This document shows positions 54,612-56,731 of a stretch of 56,731 nucleotides of DNA, piece after piece (within the stretch, counting starts at the first letter, position 1; each line of letters starts with the position of its first letter). The notes beneath the pieces are model-generated. The model did not search any database, was not told the DNA's origin, and saw only the letters and a program-made list of their open reading frames with translations. Made by a program: the position numbers and the translations under genes. The DNA comes from an uncultured Granulosicoccaceae bacterium (lineage in GTDB: Bacteria; Pseudomonadota; Gammaproteobacteria; Granulosicoccales; Granulosicoccaceae). The stretch lies in NCBI GenBank assembly GCA_937951345.1, contig CALFCF010000107.1:1-56731 (forward strand), in the 5' to 3' direction.

Positions 54612-56039
54612 ATGGCAGATACACAGGCAAAAACGTTGTATGACAAGCTTTGGGACAGCCACATTGTCCGTCAACAGGACGATGGCACTGCCTTGCTGTA
54701 CATCGATCGACATCTGGTCCACGAGGTGACATCGCCGCAGGCGTTTGAAGGTTTGGCGTTGGCCGGACGCAAGCCCTGGCGAACAGCTTCGATGCTGGCG
54801 GTTGCCGATCACAACGTCCCGACCACATCAAGAGAGGCTGGCATTGTCGATCCAATCTCACGCCAACAGGTCGATACGCTGGACCAAAATTGCGAGCAGC
54901 ACGGGATTACAGAATTTCGTATGAATGATGCACGCCAGGGCATCGTGCATGTTATCGGTCCGGAGCAGGGTGCGACGCTACCGGGTATGACTGTGGTTTG
55001 TGGTGATTCTCACACTTCAACGCATGGTGCGTTTGGCGCATTGGCTTTCGGCATCGGCACATCCGAGGTCGAGCACGTCATGGCAACGCAATGCCTGCTG
55101 CAAAAGAAGTCAAAAAACCTTTTGATTCGTGTTGATGGTGTTGCATCAGAAGGCACGACAGCAAAGGATCTCGTGTTGGCCATTATCGGGCGCATTGGCA
55201 CTGCCGGTGGTAATGGTTGCACGATCGAATTCGGTGGTGACGCGATTCGTGCTTTGTCGATGGAAGGTCGCATGTCAGTTTGCAACATGTCGATTGAAGC
55301 CGGTGCGCGGGCTGGATTGGTTGCCGTTGATCAGACCACTATCGATTACGTCAAGGGGCGGCCTTTTGCACCGAATGCATCTCAGTGGGACAAAGCAGTA
55401 GAGTATTGGCAAACACTGCATAGCGATGAAGGTGCGCGTTTTGATCAGGTTATTGAGATGGATGCTGCGAGCATTGCACCGCAGGTCACCTGGGGTACAT
55501 CACCGGAAATGGTCGTATCTGTTGACGGAAAAATCCCTGACCCGTCGTCAGCTGACACGGCGAGTCGCCAGGAAGGTATGCAGCGGGCGCTGGAATATAT
55601 GGATCTTGAACCGGCGACACCGGTTACGGACATCAAGCTTGATAGAGTGTTCATTGGATCTTGCACTAACTCACGCATTGAAGACTTGCGCGCGGCTGCA
55701 GCTTTGGTCAGCAACCGACGAGTGGCGGAAACCGTCAAGCAGGCGATGGTTGTTCCAGGCTCCGGACTGGTAAAACGTCAGGCTGAAGATGAAGGGCTTG
55801 ACCAGGTTTTCAAGAATGCAGGTTTTGAATGGCGCGAACCCGGTTGTTCGATGTGTCTGGCAATGAATGCTGATCGACTTGAACCGGGAGAGCGATGTGC
55901 GTCTACATCGAATCGTAACTTTGAAGGCCGGCAGGGACAGGGTGGTCGCACGCATCTGGTCAGTCCGGCAATGGCCGCCGCCGCCGCCATTGCGGGACAC
56001 TTTGTTGATATACGTGAGCTTGAGGCCCGATTGTCATGA
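54612..56039 (+). CDS. leuC: 3-isopropylmalate dehydratase large subunit
   Basis: Isomerises 2- to 3-isopropylmalate with LeuD, using a [4Fe-4S] cluster. 475 residues from the ATG at 54612 (GGGAG just upstream; 17 further upstream codons rejected). Typical start [47 protein letters not shown], and cluster Cys in [17 protein letters not shown] (one) and [15 protein letters not shown] (two). The stop overlaps the start of leuD (ATGA). Confidence 0.97.
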   Translation: MADTQAKTLYDKLWDSHIVRQQDDGTALLYIDRHLVHEVTSPQAFEGLALAGRKPWRTASMLAVADHNVPTTSREAGIVDPISRQQVDTLDQNCEQHGITEFRMNDARQGIVHVIGPEQGATLPGMTVVCGDSHTSTHGAFGALAFGIGTSEVEHVMATQCLLQKKSKNLLIRVDGVASEGTTAKDLVLAIIGRIGTAGGNGCTIEFGGDAIRALSMEGRMSVCNMSIEAGARAGLVAVDQTTIDYVKGRPFAPNASQWDKAVEYWQTLHSDEGARFDQVIEMDAASIAPQVTWGTSPEMVVSVDGKIPDPSSADTASRQEGMQRALEYMDLEPATPVTDIKLDRVFIGSCTNSRIEDLRAAAALVSNRRVAETVKQAMVVPGSGLVKRQAEDEGLDQVFKNAGFEWREPGCSMCLAMNADRLEPGERCASTSNRNFEGRQGQGGRTHLVSPAMAAAAAIAGHFVDIRELEARLS

Positions 56040-56674
56040 AAAGTTTTACTGTACTGGATGGTCTGGTTGCACCGATGGATCGTTCCAATGTTGATACAGA
56101 TGCGATCATTCCGAAGCAGTTTCTGAAATCAATCAAGCGCTCCGGTTTTGGCGCAAATTTGTTTGACTCATGGCGATTCACAGATCCGGGTGAACCCGGG
56201 ATACCGGTTTCAGATCGGCAACCGAATCCGGAATTTGTCCTCAATCAACCACGTTATCAAGGTGCTGAAATTCTGATAGCGCGTGAAAATTTTGGTTGTG
56301 GGTCATCGCGTGAACATGCTGTCTGGGCGCTGGATGACTATGGGTTCAGGAGTGTTATAGCGTCAAGTTTCGCTGATATCTTTTTTAATAATTCGTTTAA
56401 AAGTGGGTTGCTACCCATTGTGTTGCCGGTGGAAACTATCAATAGACTGTTTGAAGAATGCCTGGCTGCAGACGGTTACAGGCTGACGATCAATTTGTCT
56501 GATCAACAGGTAGTTTTACCGAACGGTGATAGTGTTGCTTTTGAAGTAGACAGTTTTCGCAAGCATTGTTTACTTGAAGGGTTGGACGATATTGGTTTGA
56601 CACTCGGGCACGCTGACGCAATCCGACAATATGAAAAACAGCGTATGCAACAGCAACCCTGGTTGTTCAACTAG
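56036..56674 (+). CDS. leuD: 3-isopropylmalate dehydratase small subunit
   Basis: 212 residues, swivelling domain of the LeuCD dehydratase. [21 protein letters not shown] at the start, [20 protein letters not shown], and [19 protein letters not shown] are family signatures. Overlaps leuC by four bases, so translation is coupled. leuB would be expected next but lies outside the window. Confidence 0.97.
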   Translation: MKSFTVLDGLVAPMDRSNVDTDAIIPKQFLKSIKRSGFGANLFDSWRFTDPGEPGIPVSDRQPNPEFVLNQPRYQGAEILIARENFGCGSSREHAVWALDDYGFRSVIASSFADIFFNNSFKSGLLPIVLPVETINRLFEECLAADGYRLTINLSDQQVVLPNGDSVAFEVDSFRKHCLLEGLDDIGLTLGHADAIRQYEKQRMQQQPWLFN

Positions 56675-56696
56675 CGGGAGTGATCATTCCCCCGCT
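56673..56696 (+). terminator. Hairpin after leuD
   Basis: AGCGGG (56673-56678) pairs with CCCGCT (56691-56696) around a 12-base loop, overlapping the leuD stop codon. No T-run follows; it may be an attenuating or stabilising structure ahead of leuB rather than a full terminator. Confidence 0.4.
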
Positions 56697-56731
56697 TGTG
56701 TCGCTTACAGGTTTTGATGTGATTTTTACGC

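Noticed and set aside
1-56731. Prophage, integrative element, IS transposase or tRNA gene
   Set aside because: No integrase, transposase, phage structural gene or tRNA-like cloverleaf was recognised; the only mobile sequence is the non-coding MITE-like element.

Overview
The window reads as chromosome of a free-living, aerobic gammaproteobacterium. This rests on rpfE-recJ-prfB-lysS synteny (known from Xanthomonas), a tesA/ybbA-ybbP pair, a RelA with a dead hydrolase site, a LiuR-controlled leucine/isovalerate operon, two GGDEF proteins and an FMN riboswitch on ribH. The order or genus cannot be fixed from the sequence alone. Almost everything is intact chromosomal coding DNA. I see no rRNA, tRNA, CRISPR array, prophage or complete insertion sequence.

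Layout. 1-4.6 kb: a secreted GH16 glycanase split by three FN3-like modules, then a minus-strand group of small genes (GNAT, membrane protein, ACT protein, CDGSH protein, one unknown). 4.6-18.4 kb: a branched-chain acyl-CoA region. On the minus strand liuR-liuA-thiolase-acyl-CoA dehydrogenase-small membrane protein-liuB-liuC-liuD; divergently on the plus strand a fused isobutyryl-CoA mutase (icmF), a YciI protein and a MOSC protein. A 22-bp perfect LiuR-type palindrome lies in the divergent gap, over a promoter that appears to make a leaderless liuR transcript. 18.6-23.7 kb: a PAS-GGDEF protein with a degenerate EAL domain, convergent with a VTT-membrane/flavin disulfide-reductase fusion. 24.5-30.3 kb: rpfE-like, recJ, prfB (with its programmed +1 frameshift) and lysS. 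30.4-38.6 kb: a periplasmic formylglycine-generating-enzyme-like protein, an ABC exporter pair, a GST, an intact GGDEF-EAL protein, a DMT transporter and an alanine racemase. 38.9-43.6 kb: an FbpB-type double permease, a cupin, ribH under an FMN riboswitch, and tesA. 43.9-56.7 kb: ybbA-ybbP, relA, aroC, an SDR lacking its catalytic residues, a six-cysteine small exported protein, a MocR-type aminotransferase, a LysR regulator, and leuC-leuD.

The main non-coding find is a 140-bp fold-back element in three complete copies (11906, 21319, 38618) plus a right end at 1-28. It has 17-bp terminal inverted repeats, a palindrome centred exactly on its midpoint, and 4-bp TTAA or TTAG target duplications: a MITE-like element, probably mobilised by an IS5-type transposase not seen here. 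One copy sits inside the liu operon; two sit at convergent gene ends. Many other intergenic gaps carry unrelated short tandem duplications with 13-17 bp units.

Working together: leucine gives isovaleryl-CoA, handled by LiuA, LiuB/LiuD and LiuC. The extra dehydrogenase and thiolase, with IcmF, could route isobutyryl-CoA through butyryl-CoA to acetyl-CoA, or, if IcmF acts on C5 substrates, pivalyl-CoA into the leucine path. That link is inference. HMG-CoA lyase (liuE), usually in such operons, is absent from the window.
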